64,000 nt of DNA, from contig CAKQKE010000003.1 of assembly GCA_934247935.1 (NCBI GenBank), positions 124,001 through 188,000 of the forward strand, written 5' to 3'. Position 1 is the first letter of the stretch, and each line of letters starts with the position of its first letter. This DNA is from an uncultured Clostridia bacterium. GTDB taxonomy: Bacteria; Bacillota; Clostridia; Christensenellales; Borkfalkiaceae. Both the position numbers and the translations under genes were made by a program. Below are positions 1-8,805 of this stretch, piece after piece. A model generated the notes under the pieces. It saw only the letters and a program-made list of their open reading frames with translations. It searched no databases and was not told where the DNA came from.

Positions 1-1929
1 CGCGGGCAATCTTTGCGTTTTTCCTTCGTCAAGGAAAAATCCGTAAGAAATGCTGCCGTCGGTTGCTTTTAAAGTATTTTTGCCGTCGCCGTCGTAAAGC
101 CAATCGAGGGGAAGATATTCGTTGAATTCTTTGCTTTGCACACTTTCGGTAATGTCCTCGGTAACCTTTCCTCCGAGATTTACCGTAACCGTGTAAGAAA
201 TTCCGTATTCGCCGTCGAGTTTTACTTTAACGGCGGGGGCATTGCCGTCGTAATTCCACTCCGACTCGCTCCATTTTAAAAGACCCTTTATGCTTTGCAA
301 ATCGTTTACGTCGTAGTCTTGACCGTTTGCGGTTATTTTGCCGTTGTTTGCCAGATACGAATTGTATACTACCGTCTTTTTGCTGTCGATTTTATTGTAT
401 AAATTTTCGGTATCTTTGCCGTCTTTATATATACTGCCGATAAGAGTTCCTCTCTCCGTGCCCTCTATATTAGCCGCACTGCCCGGTAAATACGTTACCG
501 CAGCAGTCGAGTAAGAATTTGTAATCGCCGTTTCCGTTTCCGCAAGACCCACAAGCGCGCCCGCAGTTGATACCGAAGAAGTCAGATAATCGTTTCTCGA
601 AGTTACGTCACCGGCAGAATAACAGTTAGCGACCGAAGTCATTGCCCTCATATATCCTATAATACCGCCGGCTATTGAAAGTCTGCCGCTGAAACTTACC
701 TGAGAAACACAGTTGTAAACATTGGTGGGGGTAGTAATGCTCGTGCCGTATACGCAACCGGCTATACCGCCGACCGTAAACAAAGGCACGCTGCCCGTTG
801 ACTCGAACTGTACGTTTGCGGTGGAATAACTTACCGTCGCCGAATAATCGGTGGAATATCCCTGAACGAAACCTACTATGCCGCCCACGTAAGAATTGAG
901 CGAATTGTCGCCTATTCCTATCGATATTTTACCGTCAAATCCGCAACCGCTAATATCGCTGCCCATGCTGTAAGCGACGATACCGCCCACGATGTAGTTG
1001 TATTTTTCGGCAGTATCAATAGTGTACGTCGCATTTTTAACGTTTACGTTTGATACTTGCGCAGTAACCGCATAACCGAACAAACCCGCAATTCCGTTTT
1101 TGCCCTTCATCACGAAATCCGAAACGGTGTGTCCTTGTCCGTCGAATATTCCCGCAAAGTGCGCCGTGTTGAGTGCAATTCCGATAGGATCTAACTCCTC
1201 TCCTTTAAACGAAATATCGCTGCCAAGCACAACGTAAGAAGTGTTGTATTTTGTATTATTTTGATTGTTTACAGCGTCAACAAACGTCTTGAAGTTCGAC
1301 GGAGTGGACAAAACGTACGGGTCGTTGCTTGTGCCGACGCCGGTAATGGGCGTAGTGTCGTTTTTAAGTCCCGTTACGCTGATGAGCATTGTTTCGCCGG
1401 TAGCGACAAATTCGTACCAACCGTCTTTATCGGGTGTCAACACTTCGTCACCCGCCTTAACCACCGCTTCGCCCGTTGAATACGGAGAAGTTTTTAAAAG
1501 GAAAAGCACTTCGTTGCCCGACACTATTCTGTCTATGAGTTGACCGCTTACTCCGTCAACCAAAAACTCGGCAAAATTGCCTGCGTTCCAGTTGAGATAA
1601 GTCCAACTTATCGGCGTTTCTTTTACAGTCCAGTGCGCAACGAGCGTAATATCGGACACGACCGCCGTGCTAAATTCGTAAGCAACCTCTTGTTGCCCCT
1701 TTAAGTACCAGAAATCAAACGTATAACCGTCTCTTTCGGGGAATTTCGGCTCGATTGCCGTTTGCCCTTTTTCTACCTTCTGAGCGGGCGTCGTTACGCC
1801 TTCGCCCTCAAACGTAACCGTATACGTGGTCGGTTCGGGGGGATTATTGTTGGTCTTGCCGCACGCACAAAGCATGCCGAGCGACGTCGCCATGACAAGA
1901 GCCAAAAATAAAATCATTATCTTTTTCAT
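1..1929 (-). CDS. Surface lipoprotein with InlB-type and GLUG-type repeats (3' end outside window)
   Basis: The frame stays open from the ATG at 1929 to the window edge (643 codons), so the C-terminus is missing. A GGAGGT ribosome site lies just upstream. Residues 1-23 form a lipoprotein signal peptide with lipobox LCAC, the lipidated Cys being residue 23. An Asn/Pro linker follows. Residues about 34-100 resemble the Listeria-Bacteroides (InlB B/Flg_new) repeat: a DGYTFDFWY core and a closing VAHWT. Residues about 215-490 carry GLUG-like segments such as NCYSAGDV and VGGIAGCVYG. Proteins with this make-up are surface adhesins or binding proteins of gut bacteria. The ligand cannot be read from the sequence. 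No neighbour on the 3' side is visible. Confidence 0.85.
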   Translation of the reverse strand, partial: MKKIMILFLALVMATSLGMLCACGKTNNNPPEPTTYTVTFEGEGVTTPAQKVEKGQTAIEPKFPERDGYTFDFWYLKGQQEVAYEFSTAVVSDITLVAHWTVKETPISWTYLNWNAGNFAEFLVDGVSGQLIDRIVSGNEVLFLLKTSPYSTGEAVVKAGDEVLTPDKDGWYEFVATGETMLISVTGLKNDTTPITGVGTSNDPYVLSTPSNFKTFVDAVNNQNNTKYNTSYVVLGSDISFKGEELDPIGIALNTAHFAGIFDGQGHTVSDFVMKGKNGIAGLFGYAVTAQVSNVNVKNATYTIDTAEKYNYIVGGIVAYSMGSDISGCGFDGKISIGIGDNSLNSYVGGIVGFVQGYSTDYSATVSYSTANVQFESTGSVPLFTVGGIAGCVYGTSITTPTNVYNCVSQVSFSGRLSIAGGIIGYMRAMTSVANCYSAGDVTSRNDYLTSSVSTAGALVGLAETETAITNSYSTAAVTYLPGSAANIEGTERGTLIGSIYKDGKDTENLYNKIDSKKTVVYNSYLANNGKITANGQDYDVNDLQSIKGLLKWSESEWNYDGNAPAVKVKLDGEYGISYTVTVNLGGKVTEDITESVQSKEFNEYLPLDWLYDGDGKNTLKATDGSISYGFFLDEGKTQRLPA

Positions 1930-2593
1930 ACGTTACCTCCGTGTGTGTTGTGTTTAACGCGAATTTTCGTTATTTTCCGTTTTGTGTATTGTGGTATTTT
2001 GTTATTTTGTAGTTATTTTAAGTTTTGTTATTATTTATTTTTTTGCGTATTTTTTGCGGTTTGGTTGCCTGCTGTTGTTTGCCCGCAGTTATCTACTTCG
2101 ATTTCATGCAAACCGCGATTATTAAGTATATTATTATAATAATTATAATTTGTTCATTTTTGTATAGATATTCATAATAAAATATTTTTAAAAAAAAGTC
2201 AACAATTACGGCGTGCATACTCTCTATTTGAAAAACCTCTTAATTCATTAAGTCATTATATTATTATATTTAATAATCGAAAAAAATGATGCCGATAAAT
2301 TTAAATTAATTAAATTATATTGTTATGTTTTTTAATTTTGTAAAACAAATTATGCAAAATCTCCTATTGTTTTCCATAAAAAAGCGTTAAAACGTCTTAT
2401 AAAACAGCCGAAACGACTACAAGACAATATGCGCAATTTTGCATAAACGTTATTTATAAATATGCAAACACGCCTTTAAAAGCATTAAAAAACCAATTCT
2501 AAATACGCAAATTCTATTTTTAAGGCACAAAAAAACCGAAATAAGCCTTAACTTAAATCGGTCTTTTTTAGTTAAATTTTAATTGACAGTTGT
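1930..2593. other. AT-rich intergenic region
   Basis: No convincing gene is seen. A 64-codon plus-strand frame inside it is a Phe/Cys-rich low-complexity product without a ribosome site. The last part holds the terminator of the downstream minus-strand gene. Confidence 0.5.
2528..2569 (-). terminator. Probable intrinsic terminator of the 2594-3019 gene
   Basis: On the minus strand the 5-bp stem ACCGA/TCGGT is followed by a run of seven T and lies 30 bases after the stop codon. The stem is short, so confidence is modest. It also has a T-run on the plus strand. Confidence 0.5.
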
Positions 2594-3019
2594 TTAATCT
2601 TGATTTTGTTTTAAATATCTTGCACAAGAAACAATCACTGCTATGTTTTTAATCATGTTTATTCCAAGAACTATAGGTCCTCCGATTAAACTGAAAATAC
2701 AAGCCAAAATAAGATAAATTATCGCCGTACTAAACGGATGATTGCTTACCGACACGGAAGAGTCCGATACGTTTACGGTATAATTGTTTGCGCCGTCTCG
2801 TGCTCCGTCTCTTGTCATTCCAAAAATGAATTTTAACATAGTTCCTAAAACCGGTACGCAACACAAGCCTCCCCATATCATCCAATGGCTGAAATTTTTG
2901 TTTTTCAAGTAAATTACAAGTCCAATCAAGCAAAAAACTATGGCTATAACATACCAAATTATAACCTTAGTTAATCTTGACTTTGCCTCGTCCCTACTTC
3001 TGATTTGTGTGTTTTTCAT
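2594..3019 (-). CDS. Small membrane protein of unknown function
   Basis: 141 residues from the ATG at 3019. A longer frame opens at a GTG at 3049, but the ribosome site AAGGAGA lies inside that extension, so the internal ATG (MKNTQIRSRDEA) is chosen. Three hydrophobic segments are visible: residues about 20-40 (VIIWYVIAIVFCLIGLVIYL), about 47-68 (GGLCCVPVLGTMLKFIF) and about 103-130 (IIYLILACIFSLIGGPIVL). A short polar loop between the second and third is rich in Asn/Ser/Val. No family is recognised. It is next to, and in the same direction as, a larger membrane protein (3150-4115), which may belong to the same accessory unit. Confidence 0.7.
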   Translation of the reverse strand: MKNTQIRSRDEAKSRLTKVIIWYVIAIVFCLIGLVIYLKNKNFSHWMIWGGLCCVPVLGTMLKFIFGMTRDGARDGANNYTVNVSDSSVSVSNHPFSTAIIYLILACIFSLIGGPIVLGINMIKNIAVIVSCARYLKQNQD

Positions 3020-3149
3020 TCTTTTTCTCCTTTTTGTTTTATTTAACACGAATATTTCGTGAAATCCCGTTTTAATAAATAATTGTTTTTACAAAAATAT
3101 GCAACAATTTAAAAGACTTTAACTTTAATCAAATATTTTAGTTTTTCGT

Positions 3150-4115
3150 TTACAAGTAAAGAATTAGCATTATTACTTCAATTATTATTGCAAGAACAGC
3201 AAATACAATTATAGGAGTATTCTTTTTACGGTTTACTTTGCCGGTTTTGGCAAATTCGTTTAAATACTCTTTCTCTGTATTGTCAAAAACATATTTGTTT
3301 GACATTATTTTTATAAGTATTCCTTGCGCCCCGCCAAAAATCAGCAACGATAAAATTCCGTCTAAAAACGATGACGTAAACAAAACGATTAACGCCGTAA
3401 TAAAAGTACAAACAACCGCCGCAAACCCAATAAATTTAAACCTTTTATAAGTTTTAAACTCTTTTTCTGCCGCTTGAGACATATCCGTCGACACGGGATA
3501 ATACAAATAATAACAACCATTGTGTTTGTTAATTACGCAATGATAACTTTTGCCCTTGAAATTTACGTAAATGCACACCACGGGAACAAATATCGCAGTA
3601 CAATCATATCTATTGACCGTACAAGTTCCTCTATAATAACCGTACGAAAGATCATAGACTCTCGAAGACATTTCCGAAGAAGTATAACTACAATTGTCAC
3701 CATATAACCCGTATTTTAAATCGTCGACATGCGACAACTGAAATAATCGATTGTCGTTTCTACCGACAAAATTTCCCAAATTTAACGAATTAGGCACTCC
3801 TTTAAACGTATATTTTGAAAACGTGTAAACATTTGTATGTGTGGTAGTTATCGTTTCGTCGTCATAAACTTGAAAATCATCATAACCATAGGTCGCTTTA
3901 ATATTAAGTAGATAAACCGGCGCATACCTATTGACGAATTTCATGTCTTTTACCGTTTTGTTATTTACAAGATTTACAAATTCCTTATCTATACCGCCGA
4001 AACTACTTAATGATTTCTTAAAAATATTAAGACTTTCTTCATCGGTAAAATTTGTTTTTGCATAACCTATATCATCACACCAATCAAACGCATTGTTAGA
4101 TTTTTCAATTGCCAT
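3150..4115 (-). CDS. Unknown protein with C-terminal membrane segments
   Basis: 321 residues from the ATG at 4115, which has a strong AAGGAGGAG ribosome site. The codons upstream of it in the longer frame simply encode that site. Residues 1 to about 200 are soluble and rich in Tyr, Asn and Asp. Residues about 210-260 contain two hydrophobic spans (IGFAAVVCTFITALIVLF and a Gly/Leu/Ile-rich one), and residues about 298-321 a third (IIVFAVLAIIIEVIMLILYL). No family is recognised. Transcription starts from a consensus promoter (TTGACA-17-TAATAT) whose spacer is occupied by a palindromic operator, so the adjacent divergent XRE regulator probably represses it. Confidence 0.7.
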   Translation of the reverse strand: MAIEKSNNAFDWCDDIGYAKTNFTDEESLNIFKKSLSSFGGIDKEFVNLVNNKTVKDMKFVNRYAPVYLLNIKATYGYDDFQVYDDETITTTHTNVYTFSKYTFKGVPNSLNLGNFVGRNDNRLFQLSHVDDLKYGLYGDNCSYTSSEMSSRVYDLSYGYYRGTCTVNRYDCTAIFVPVVCIYVNFKGKSYHCVINKHNGCYYLYYPVSTDMSQAAEKEFKTYKRFKFIGFAAVVCTFITALIVLFTSSFLDGILSLLIFGGAQGILIKIMSNKYVFDNTEKEYLNEFAKTGKVNRKKNTPIIVFAVLAIIIEVIMLILYL

Positions 4116-4134
4116 TTTGCTCCTCCTTAACACA

Positions 4135-4163
4135 ATATTATCTCAATTTGAGATATTTGTCAA
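4135..4163 (-). promoter_or_regulatory. Consensus sigma-A promoter for the 3150-4115 gene
   Basis: On the minus strand -35 TTGACA (4158-4163), spacer 17, -10 TAATAT (4135-4140). The operator at 4139-4155 fills the spacer, which is an arrangement expected for direct repression. Confidence 0.8.
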
Positions 4164-4186
4164 GAAGAATATCGCACTGTGAGATA
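4139..4186. promoter_or_regulatory. Tandem palindromic operators of the divergent XRE region
   Basis: The first site, TATCTCAATTTGAGATA at 4139-4155, is a perfect inverted repeat. The second, TATCGCACTGTGAGATA at 4170-4186, differs from symmetry at one position. Their centres are 31 bp apart, three helical turns, so bound dimers would lie on the same face. They lie between the membrane protein gene and the XRE gene; autoregulation is inferred. Confidence 0.7.
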
Positions 4187-4224
4187 ATTTAAGCAATAAA
4201 AACATATAATTTAGTCGTGAAGAT

Positions 4225-4416
4225 ATGAGATTAAAAGAATTAAGAGAAGAAAATAAATATACGCAAAGTAAAATTGCGGAAGTTTTGGGGGTCAAACAAA
4301 ACACCTATTCGCAATATGAGAAGGAAATAAGGCAAATACCCATTCCCATGCTTATTAAACTTGCGAAATTTTATGAGGTGTCAACCGATTATATTTTAGA
4401 GTTGACCGATTATTGA
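4225..4416 (+). CDS. XRE-family HTH transcriptional regulator (small)
   Basis: 63 residues, nearly all of it a Cro/CI-type helix-turn-helix (residues about 2-58): LKELREENKYTQSKIAEVLG is helices 1-2 and VKQNTYSQYEKE the recognition region, followed by the typical IPMLIKLAKFYEVSTDYIL end. There is no separate effector domain. A TATAAT at 4205-4210 leaves only a very short leader. It is divergent from the 3150-4115 membrane protein gene, with two palindromic operators in the shared intergenic region. It is probably a repressor of that gene and of itself. Confidence 0.9.
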   Translation: MRLKELREENKYTQSKIAEVLGVKQNTYSQYEKEIRQIPIPMLIKLAKFYEVSTDYILELTDY

Positions 4417-4426
4417 CTCAAAAAAA

Positions 4427-4446
4427 CGGCATATTGCCGAATTTTT
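4427..4446 (+). terminator. Intrinsic terminator of the XRE gene
   Basis: Stem CGGCA-TAT-TGCCG followed by AATTTTT, 11 bases after the stop codon of the regulator. Confidence 0.65.
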
Positions 4447-4876
4447 AATCAAGCGTAATTTGTTTAAAAATTTGTCGGTTTACTAATCGTCAGTTTTTAT
4501 TTTATCCGCTTAAAATTTACCTGTTCGCAAACAGCGAGTTTATAATTTTCGCTATTTGCTTATTGCGGTTTAAATATCGCCTGTCAGCAAGTAGGCGTTT
4601 GCGCGTTACAGACTTGTATATTGCATGTTTTTAGCATTATTTACCGACTGCTTGCAAGCAGTTTGTTTTACAGTCTCTCGCTTGAAAAGCGAAACAAACG
4701 ACTTAATCCGAACTTTTTTAAAATCATCGACTTTTAGAAATATATTCAACATAAAAACATTGCGATTATTTTAATAAAATAACGGTTGGTTTTTAAAATA
4801 AACGATTGAAATTATATTTTATCAACCGAAATATAAAACGACAAATTTACAATTCAATAATCAACAAAAAGGCATG

Positions 4877-4907
4877 AAAAAAAGACGGCGTTCGCCGTCT
4901 TTTTTTG
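4877..4907. terminator. Strong terminator hairpin downstream of the ferredoxin gene
   Basis: GACGGCG and CGCCGTC form an almost loop-less stem flanked by seven A and seven T, so it can act in either direction. It lies about 14 bases past the ferredoxin stop codon. Confidence 0.85.
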
Positions 4908-4920
4908 CAATAATTTTAAA

Positions 4921-5091
4921 TTATGCTTCCTTGGGTGCGCCTACGGGACAAGTAGCGGCACAAGCACCGCAATCGATGCAAGTGTTTTCATCGATAACGT
5001 ATTGACCGTCTCCTTCAGAAATTGCGCCTACGGGACAACCCTCCGCGCACGCTCCGCAACTGATGCATTCGTCAGAAATTTTGTAAGCCAT
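4921..5091 (-). CDS. 2[4Fe-4S] ferredoxin
   Basis: 56 residues, the usual length of clostridial ferredoxins. Two CxxCxxCxxxCP clusters are visible: CISCGACAEGCP in the N-terminal half and CIDCGACAATCP in the C-terminal half, each followed by VGAI/VGAP. The ATG at 5091 has a CGGAGGT ribosome site. It is a cytoplasmic low-potential electron carrier of anaerobes, serving for example pyruvate:ferredoxin oxidoreductase and hydrogenase. It stands alone between the ricT operon and the XRE region, with its own terminator. Confidence 0.95.
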   Translation of the reverse strand: MAYKISDECISCGACAEGCPVGAISEGDGQYVIDENTCIDCGACAATCPVGAPKEA

Positions 5092-5210
5092 TGTATTTTA
5101 CCTCCGTTTGATTTATAGTTATCCGCTTTACAGCGGTTTAACACGTTTTTATTAATGCGGCACGACTTAACAAACGTCGTCCGCCGTGTAATTTTTGCGG
5201 GCTTATTACC

Positions 5211-5236
5211 CGTTTTACCGCAAACGTATTGCGTAA
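5211..5236. repeat. Palindromic ACGTA-core element (copy a)
   Basis: The arms CGCAA/TTGCG flank ACGTA (5219-5233), preceded by CGTTTTAC. It lies 9 bases after the ricT stop codon. It is a member of the dispersed family also seen near 8758, 14488, 21309, 21992, 25335, 41601, 53484 and 59775. Confidence 0.6.
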
Positions 5237-5244
5237 TCGCGGCA

Positions 5245-6135
5245 TTATTCGTCTAAAAGTTCTTTAATATCTCCGTCGTGGTCGCTGCCGTCGATTTTAT
5301 CGTCGATATCTTCGACCCTGTTGTATTTGCCGCCTTTTATAGACGCGAGCGGATATTCTTTAAATAATAAAGTTCCGTCGTTTTTCTCTATCTTTACCCT
5401 GACGAGCATTTTAAGCATGTTGTTTGAAATAACCGTGCCGCTGCCGTCGGGTGTTTTTACCTCGCTGCCTATTTTAGGCATCTTTTTAAACGTTTCGGCG
5501 TAGTGGTCGTTTTCATAAGCCAAACAACACATAAGCCTGCCGCACAATCCGCTTATTTTAGACGGATTAAGCGAAAGTCCCTGCATTTTTGCCATTTTAA
5601 TCGTTACTTTTTTAAAGTCGGTCATCGTGCCTTTACAGCAACATTCTCTGCCGCACGGAGCAATACCGCCCAAAATCTTCGTCTCGTCGCGTATGCCGAC
5701 CTGACGAAGTTCTATCCTGATATGGAAAGCCGCCGCCAAGTCTTTAACGAGTTCTCTGAAGTCCACTCTTCCGGGCGCGGTGAAGTAAAAAATCACGCGC
5801 GTATTGTCGAAAGTAAACTCGGCATCGATTAATTTCATGTTGAGTTTGTGCTCGGCAACCTTTTTTTCTACCGTTTTAAGGGCTTCGGGCACTTTCGCCT
5901 CGTTTATTTTCACCCTTTCGTAGTCCCTTTGGTTTGCTTTTCTTATAATAGGTTTAAGAGGTTGCACGATTTCAGAATCGTCGACAATTTTCGGTTCCAT
6001 CGCCACTTTGCCGAATTCCATACCCCTTGCGGTCTCGACAACCACTCCTTCTCCTTTTTTGTATTCAACGTCGGCGGGGTCGAAATAATAAATCTTGCCC
6101 GAGTGGTTGAATTTTATTCCTACAATTTTTGCCAT
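5245..6135 (-). CDS. ricT: PSP1-domain regulatory protein RicT (YaaT)
   Basis: 296 residues, close to the 275 of B. subtilis YaaT/RicT. The N-terminal region begins MAKIVGIKFNHSGKIYYF and leads into the PSP1 domain (VETARGMEFGKV). Two Cys groups are conserved: GGIAPCGRECCCKG near residue 160 and LCGRLMCCLAYE near residue 200. In the RicA-F-T complex such cysteines take part in Fe-S binding. The complex affects mRNA processing by RNase Y, competence and sporulation. A Glu/Asp-rich tail ends the protein. It overlaps the end of holB by 16 bases and has a GGAGG site inside holB. The tmk-holB-ricT order is the classic Firmicute arrangement. Confidence 0.93.
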   Translation of the reverse strand: MAKIVGIKFNHSGKIYYFDPADVEYKKGEGVVVETARGMEFGKVAMEPKIVDDSEIVQPLKPIIRKANQRDYERVKINEAKVPEALKTVEKKVAEHKLNMKLIDAEFTFDNTRVIFYFTAPGRVDFRELVKDLAAAFHIRIELRQVGIRDETKILGGIAPCGRECCCKGTMTDFKKVTIKMAKMQGLSLNPSKISGLCGRLMCCLAYENDHYAETFKKMPKIGSEVKTPDGSGTVISNNMLKMLVRVKIEKNDGTLLFKEYPLASIKGGKYNRVEDIDDKIDGSDHDGDIKELLDE

Positions 6136-7094
6136 TTATGCTTTTCCTCCAAAATGCCGAACAAAATATCGTCGGCAATCATATTGACGTTGCCGTTGAA
6201 ATTCAGTGCGAGTTCGGCTTTTTTCAGTCTGTCTATTATACCGATAAGCGCACCCGAACGAAACTCGTCTTCTCTTGCGACAAACGCGTTTCTTTCCTTG
6301 TCCGACAATATGCTACATTCCCCGCCCGAATTAAGCGCAAGCACGTCGCGCAAAACCGCCTGAAGAATATAAATAAATTTATCTGAATTGTTTTTAGTAA
6401 TTTTACTTGTGTATTTAATTACGTCTTTGCTGCTTTTTAAATTGAGCAGAACGTCGATTACGAAATTATAATTATCCAGCGACGATTGGTCGCTATAAAT
6501 CCTTTCGACCTCGCTTTCAAGACCGCCGCTCATGCCCACGGAAAGCCTTAAACGCTTGTCGTCGCTATACTCGTCTTTGTACTCTTTATAGAGTACGTTT
6601 TCTCCGAACGGGGAAATTTCAAGCCTTTTTACCCTCGATTTTACCGTCGGTAAAAGTTTGTATTCGCTTGTTGCGCCCATCAGAATTATCACGCCTTGGG
6701 GCGGCTCTTCAAGCGTTTTTAAAAGTTTGTTTTGTGATTGAGTGTTCGCTTGCGACATATCTTCAAGAACAAAAAGCCTTTTGCTCTCTTCCATGGGTTT
6801 TATATAAGATTTGTCCACAAGGTCGTCTATATCTGCGACGACGATTTTTTTGCCTTGCTCGGGATAAAACGTAACGTCAGAGTGTTTTTCGCTTTCAATC
6901 AATCTGCAAAGTCTGCAGTCGTCGCAGTACTCTTTGTCCTTGCACATTATAAGTTTGGCTAAATCTTTCAGATAATTGCGCAAAAAACCGCCGTCGCGAC
7001 ACACGATCAAATATGCGTGATTAAACGAATCGCGCGACTTATCTTTAGCCAAAATTTTATATGCGCTCGTACTTTTGAGAAGATTGCGCCGCAT
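6120..7094 (-). CDS. holB: DNA polymerase III subunit delta'
   Basis: 324 residues. This is the clamp-loader stator subunit. The P-loop region is degenerate, as is normal in delta' (FNHAYLIVCRDGGFLRNYL, residues 24-42). The zinc-binding cysteines are C51, C57, C60 and C63 (MCKDKEYCDDCRLC). The SRC-like region reads KLLKTLEEPPQGVIILMGAT followed by LPTVKSRVKRL. It starts on the TAATG overlap with tmk, indicating translational coupling, and ends inside ricT. Confidence 0.93.
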   Translation of the reverse strand: MRRNLLKSTSAYKILAKDKSRDSFNHAYLIVCRDGGFLRNYLKDLAKLIMCKDKEYCDDCRLCRLIESEKHSDVTFYPEQGKKIVVADIDDLVDKSYIKPMEESKRLFVLEDMSQANTQSQNKLLKTLEEPPQGVIILMGATSEYKLLPTVKSRVKRLEISPFGENVLYKEYKDEYSDDKRLRLSVGMSGGLESEVERIYSDQSSLDNYNFVIDVLLNLKSSKDVIKYTSKITKNNSDKFIYILQAVLRDVLALNSGGECSILSDKERNAFVAREDEFRSGALIGIIDRLKKAELALNFNGNVNMIADDILFGILEEKHKWQKL

Positions 7095-7720
7095 TATTCT
7101 ATTATCCCCTTGCTTTTAAGCGTATTAATTATATCGTTATGCACGCATCGGGCGTCCTGCTTAGCGTCTATCCTTATAAACCTCGACGGATATTTATCGC
7201 ACAAAGCCGAAAACGCCTTATACACCTTTTCATGAAACTCGTCGCCGGACATTTCTACCCTGTCGCTTTCGTCTGCGCCGCCCTTGCGTTTAAACGCCGC
7301 CGCGGGCGGAACGTCTAAAAAGAACGTAACGTCGGGCATACAGTTTTTATATGCATAAAAATTTACTTTTTCAATCAATTCTTCGCCGAGACCCCTCGCA
7401 TAACCCTGATAAGCCATAGACGAGTCGACATATCTGTCGCAAACGACGATATTTCCGTCGTTTATAGCGGGTAAAATGCGATTTTTAATATGCTGAACAC
7501 GCGCCGCGGCAAACAATAACGCCTCGCACTCGTCGCACATTTTTTCGCCGTGCATACTGAGTAAAATTTTGCGGATTTCCTCCGCAATTTCAGTGCCGCC
7601 CGGCTCCCTGGTGTATATATAGCGGCGACCGCTTTTATCCAAATAATCTTTTAAAAGAGAAAGTTGAGTGGATTTGCCCGACCCTTCTCCTCCTTCAAAA
7701 GTAATAAAATAACCTTTCAT
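7094..7720 (-). CDS. tmk: Thymidylate kinase
   Basis: 208 residues, normal for the family. It phosphorylates dTMP to dTDP. The P-loop is EGGEGSGKST (residues 9-18). The DRY motif lies in VVCDRYVDSSMAYQGYARGL, and FFLDVPP follows. The LID region is Arg/Lys poor, with RKGGADESDRVE. An AAGGT site precedes the ATG at 7720. It lies 6 bases after the upstream membrane protein gene and is coupled to holB downstream, so the four genes 8596-5245 look like one transcript. Confidence 0.96.
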   Translation of the reverse strand: MKGYFITFEGGEGSGKSTQLSLLKDYLDKSGRRYIYTREPGGTEIAEEIRKILLSMHGEKMCDECEALLFAAARVQHIKNRILPAINDGNIVVCDRYVDSSMAYQGYARGLGEELIEKVNFYAYKNCMPDVTFFLDVPPAAAFKRKGGADESDRVEMSGDEFHEKVYKAFSALCDKYPSRFIRIDAKQDARCVHNDIINTLKSKGIIE

Positions 7721-7726
7721 TATACC

Positions 7727-8596
7727 TTACTCCGATATAGGAAAATTCCCGTAGTTACGCACCAAATAAGCCAAAAATCCAACCGTCTCGAACTGGGCGT
7801 TTCCCTGAGTTCCCCTATAATCGAAAACCGCTATATAAAGCCCTTCCGTCGTCAATTTTCCGTCTTCGTCGCGCGTGCTGAAACAATTAATCGCTTTGTC
7901 TATCGCTCTCAGTTTCAACGCATAAGTCTTTTCTTGCTCGGTTTCGTCCTTTTCGTTGAGTTTGGTTATTTTTCTTATGTCAACGTTGTTTTCGTCGCAA
8001 TAAGTAAGCACTTTTTTAAGATAAACCGCACTTTTATACATATTAGCGACCCTTTCTTCAGCCAAAACGACGCCTTCTTCTTTTTGCTTTTGAGTTTTAA
8101 AACGCTTGTCCTTTTTCTTGTTTTTTAAAAAGTCCTCTCTTACCTTTTGCTCGTCTATAATAAATTCGCTTTCCGAAGAAGAAAACTTCATGCAAAACTC
8201 TTCGGTGTCGGCAAGCAAAGAATCGATATCGTAAAATCCCGACAATCCGAAATTAAACGTGTCGTCCCTGACGACTATTACGTCTCCTTCGCCCGCACCG
8301 AGATATGCCGTGAGCCTTTGCGCCTCGTCTTTAGCGACTTTACTCGCGACGATTTCGCGCACATCGTAAGAAAGCGCGCCGCCCGATTGAGCGTTTTTAA
8401 CAAGCGATTTTAAATCGATTGACTCGATATCACCGAAAGTGTAAAAGTAAAACGTTTGTCCGTTTGTCACTCTCGGAGAAATAACCGAAAAAACAATCAT
8501 CCACACTATTGCGGCAATCAAAGTAAAAGCGCAAATTTTAAGCCAATTATAAGACAACGCATTGGTAAAATCTTTTTTGCTTTTAGTTTTATCCAT
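7727..8596 (-). CDS. Unknown membrane-anchored protein of the tmk operon
   Basis: 289 residues with a GGAG site before the ATG at 8596. One hydrophobic segment (residues about 21-41, ICAFTLIAAIVWMIVFSVI) places residues 42-289 probably outside the cell. The central part has an unusually basic run (FLKNKKKDKRFKTQKQK) and charged helices. The segment ETVGFLAYLVRNYGNFPISE closes the protein. No named family is recognised. It is the first gene of the operon with tmk, holB and ricT, but nothing in it suggests a role in DNA replication. Confidence 0.8.
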   Translation of the reverse strand: MDKTKSKKDFTNALSYNWLKICAFTLIAAIVWMIVFSVISPRVTNGQTFYFYTFGDIESIDLKSLVKNAQSGGALSYDVREIVASKVAKDEAQRLTAYLGAGEGDVIVVRDDTFNFGLSGFYDIDSLLADTEEFCMKFSSSESEFIIDEQKVREDFLKNKKKDKRFKTQKQKEEGVVLAEERVANMYKSAVYLKKVLTYCDENNVDIRKITKLNEKDETEQEKTYALKLRAIDKAINCFSTRDEDGKLTTEGLYIAVFDYRGTQGNAQFETVGFLAYLVRNYGNFPISE

Positions 8597-8757
8597 ACCG
8601 TTCTCCGATATTTTTACCCGTTTATATTTTTTACCCGTTGCATTTGAAATTTATCGGACAAGACAATTTTTAACGCAGATTAAAATTTAGTCAGCCGTAA
8701 ATCGAAAAAATCATTGCCGATTTATTCAAAACGCACGACGTGTAATCGTTTTTGCCT

Positions 8758-8785
8758 GTTTTACGCAAAACGTATGCGATAAAAC
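8758..8785. repeat. Palindromic ACGTA-core element (copy b)
   Basis: The arms GTTTTACGCA and TGCGATAAAAC surround AAACGTA. It lies 20 bases after the greA stop codon. It is the most symmetrical copy that is not part of an obvious terminator. Confidence 0.65.
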
Positions 8786-8805
8786 AAACAAAACCTATAA
8801 AGCAA

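Larger units (their letters stand above)
4417..4920. other. Intergenic region with terminators only
   Basis: Besides the XRE terminator (4427-4446) and the ferredoxin terminator (4877-4907), nothing recognisable is seen. The sequence is AT-rich with no open frame of plausible composition. Confidence 0.5.
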